The notes below the pieces were generated by a model that was not told the origin of the DNA, searched no databases, and worked only from the letters and a program-made list of their open reading frames with translations. Made by a program: the position numbers and the translations under genes. Source: an uncultured Kiritimatiellota bacterium (GTDB lineage: Bacteria > Verrucomicrobiota > Kiritimatiellia > RFP12 > UBA1067). Taken from it: a stretch of 23,431 bases of DNA. The stretch lies in contig CAKTZA010000061.1 of the NCBI GenBank assembly GCA_934635045.1, forward strand, positions 1 through 23,431, given 5' to 3'. This document shows, in pieces, positions 22,801 through 23,431 of the stretch (positions within the stretch are counted from its first letter, which is position 1; every line of letters begins with the position of its first letter).

Positions 22801-23354
22801 ACCATGCAGTAGACGCCCGCACCCGGCGATTCCATCTCCCACAACCCTTCCGCCACGAGAAAGGAAGGCACCGACTCGCTCATCAGGAAGCTGCTGTCGG
22901 GATAGGCGCCAACCTGCCGCACCGTGCCGCCGCCGGTCTTGACGAGCGGCCCGTTGTTGTACATCCCGACGCTGTTCGAGAACGTGACCGTCGTGCCGGC
23001 GACGACAAAGATCTCCGGACGCGGCACAACATCTGGGCCTCCCCAAACCGAAAGAGAGCCGCCGTCCCGAAGAAACGTGACGTCCGCACCCATGAACTTG
23101 TAGATGCGGTTAGCGCCTGCAACGACTCCGTTCGGACAACCGGCCCGCGAGAGCGTCAGCGGCGCATTATTCGTGAAGACGACTGTGTCGCCCCACCCCG
23201 CGAACGACTCACCGCTCCAGTTTTGCGCGTTCCACCACAGCCCGTCGCCGGCCGCGCCCGTCCAGTAGTTGGTCGCCGCCGCCAGGGGCCGCGCGGTCCC
23301 TGCGCCGAGCAACGCGAAAAGACAGATTCCCCTGTGCGCAAGACGGATTCTTTC
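19848..23354 (-). CDS. Giant beta-helix protein with autotransporter-associated (PATR) repeats, 5' end cut by intron
   Basis: At least 1150 residues of secreted beta-helix-type protein. The chain begins NYWTG…GDGLWWNAQNW, the usual start of PATR proteins, and continues with G/T/V-rich repeats. Two clear PATR units (TIGR02601-like) are NTYTGGTEVVAATVAVARG (about 20475-20577) and STYSGGTRV…AFGTGDVHVLGG (about 20865-20950). No outer-membrane beta-barrel or PEP-CTERM tail is seen; it ends LNAGLLLILK. The reading frame runs open through the signal peptide (RIRLAHRGICLFALLGAG) to 23354 and then straight into a group II intron 3' end, without ATG or GTG. The only start codon available is a TTG at 23312, which would lack a proper signal peptide n-region. 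I therefore treat the gene as 5'-incomplete here. Its stop overlaps the ATG of the GH123-like gene. Confidence 0.85.
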   Translation of the reverse strand, partial: ERIRLAHRGICLFALLGAGTARPLAAATNYWTGAAGDGLWWNAQNWSGESFAGWGDTVVFTNNAPLTLSRAGCPNGVVAGANRIYKFMGADVTFLRDGGSLSVWGGPDVVPRPEIFVVAGTTVTFSNSVGMYNNGPLVKTGGGTVRQVGAYPDSSFLMSESVPSFLVAEGLWEMESPGAGVYCMVTNVIVEAGATFRLKGYNALNEKALWRVDGTLQLDTRGGADAISTLVGRGRVEVATEGLAYRQDLKILNGKRGPSSFAGTFGAGVNVILTNKAEVAAEDFTFTVAAPNVFAEIDLDDRVCDLSALRFASGIGTFNFRNLSLNTTRTLKATDADGRGVEIRLNALTQATATTDPVTLTLMDGRFCGAPSAPTQDARDANRTLPQTGFFRLLPENNAAYRRNLVVSGGEAHFQNNGAQIAELAVVSGGVAHVGDGYLASAAAPSVIRLDGGTLLMATRDTPYNYNLPAAAAKEHVSLVVGAAGAKIGLDDTRAADSLRSFLNVPVEPVAGVADGGLEILPAYGSVNVNAPVRLSGGLRMTDGRLILMSSEALRATPQFLGTGDVTLSSTLLLFNDFSESTTLAIPGAFTYDASVTVHYRSHAAKAAQAVTCGSLARAGKGAVLFLFDPATVGAGGSSFRVTSAPATHANGVLRQPVVLDDAGLSLKFAAYDAERGVVPFTGGKAGAAAGADDILALTESYTLPADTAKSVLGVAGKPWATLSIPATSTLKVGNGTDPALVLLNTSQVGGAGTLDFGTSEGVIAANYHPDYNAVNCRIAGSGGVTFAASAKFRNMTVAGDSTYSGGTRVTAVDLWVRSATAFGTGDVHVLGGPRNGGKLLIDRPLTLANDFHVSGWGHPFNEWNVSSNGYGAVVFKADGVELAGAVEIVGAARLSAEKADDVGRLAGVVSGGFLSVYKGAGVVALLNDNTYTGGTEVVAATVAVARGGGCGTGAVTLDQGVLRFVNTEAVTFTNTVTGAGRIELAGTAPVTFAGASFAALPFKTLAAGTALDVAAPAESVIVPFVDGETNLGGGSYTVGGVTGTGLIRNGTLTVTGEISPAGAGRIGTLAFGPGVLVARGATYVCDVADGTADRLVVSGDFDLSALAFRAVRNGSAHGRPPTVLETADGTLANEFASVMLGRRAWQVSYGETAVRLDLNAGLLLILK

Positions 23355-23431
23355 GTAGAGTAGAGACCCACGCCTCGGCTTCGCCGATGCGACTTCCCCC
23401 TCATCAAACCGGACGTGCGGATTTCCCGCAT
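23355..23431 (-). mobile_element. Group II intron, 3' end (partial domain V, domain VI)
   Basis: Read on the minus strand, the window opens inside a domain V hairpin. TGCGGGAAATCCGCA folds as a 5-6 bp stem with a GAAA-type loop. It is followed by CG, the position of the two-base bulge, and TCCGGTTT, which would pair with an AGCCGGA just outside the window. Domain VI-like sequence follows (23405-23355): GATGAGGGGGAAG, then CGCATCGGCGAAGCCGAGGCG forming a stem with a GAA loop, then CTCTACTCTAC. The intron ends with AC as group II introns do (AY). The translated form MREIRTSG… and GNPHVRFDEG is a well-known spurious peptide beside bacterial group II introns. The reverse transcriptase gene must lie outside the window. 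Confidence 0.82.

Noticed and set aside
23310..23312. TTG as the true start of the PATR gene
   Set aside because: It would remove the basic n-region of an otherwise good signal peptide, and the nearest AGGGG is about 15 nt away. Kept as the only in-window alternative if the intron reading is wrong.
20001..23363. 1120-codon open frame on + opposite the PATR gene
   Set aside because: Arg-rich antisense shadow of a repetitive Gly/Thr/Val-rich gene; no start signals.
23156..23431. Short minus-strand frame beginning MREIRTSG at the right edge
   Set aside because: This peptide arises from reading a group II intron domain V as protein; past the junction it is out of frame with the PATR gene.

Overview
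The window is about 65% G+C and comes from a bacterial chromosome. I infer an uncultured, probably gut or rumen, member of the Kiritimatiellota/Verrucomicrobiota side of the PVC superphylum. The grounds are a very large secreted protein with autotransporter-associated beta-strand repeats, a secreted protein with an InlB-type repeat and a C-terminal 'WQDY-AGTDP' module, a GspG-domain protein, a GH123-like secreted enzyme and a NarL-type kinase with a large sensory ectodomain. This assignment is inference; no rRNA gene is present.

Layout. Positions 218-391 encode a tiny lipoprotein on +. From 8350 down to 453 there is a minus-strand housekeeping block: obg, then thrH-nadA-galM (thrH and nadA overlap), then ilvE-recJ, then a Tat-exported serine hydrolase. 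Promoters with the shape TGRTATAAT precede obg, thrH and ilvE. At 8388-11232 on + there is a tRNA-Asn gene with a good promoter, then only 10 nt later a sensor histidine kinase gene overlapping its response regulator by 4 nt. From 12992 down to 11299 on - there are hisG, a 29-codon bS22/AURKAIP1-type ribosomal protein gene and efp, with an intrinsic terminator after efp. An array of seven 8-bp repeats lies between hisG and the 29-codon gene.

The right half (13.1-23.4 kb) is an envelope/secretion region. It holds a 924-aa secreted multidomain protein followed 4 nt later by a 214-aa membrane-anchored protein. Divergent from these is a gene for a GspG-domain protein that lacks a prepilin leader. 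Convergent to that is a pair of translationally coupled genes: a giant beta-helix/PATR protein (stop at 19848) and a GH123-like putative glycoside hydrolase.

The most notable structure is at the right edge. The last 77 nt read, on the minus strand, as the 3' end of a group II intron (most of domain V, then domain VI, ending CTCTAC). Its junction with the PATR gene falls in phase inside the signal-peptide coding region, and there is no credible start codon downstream of it. The PATR gene therefore appears to be interrupted near its 5' end by a retroelement whose body lies outside the window.
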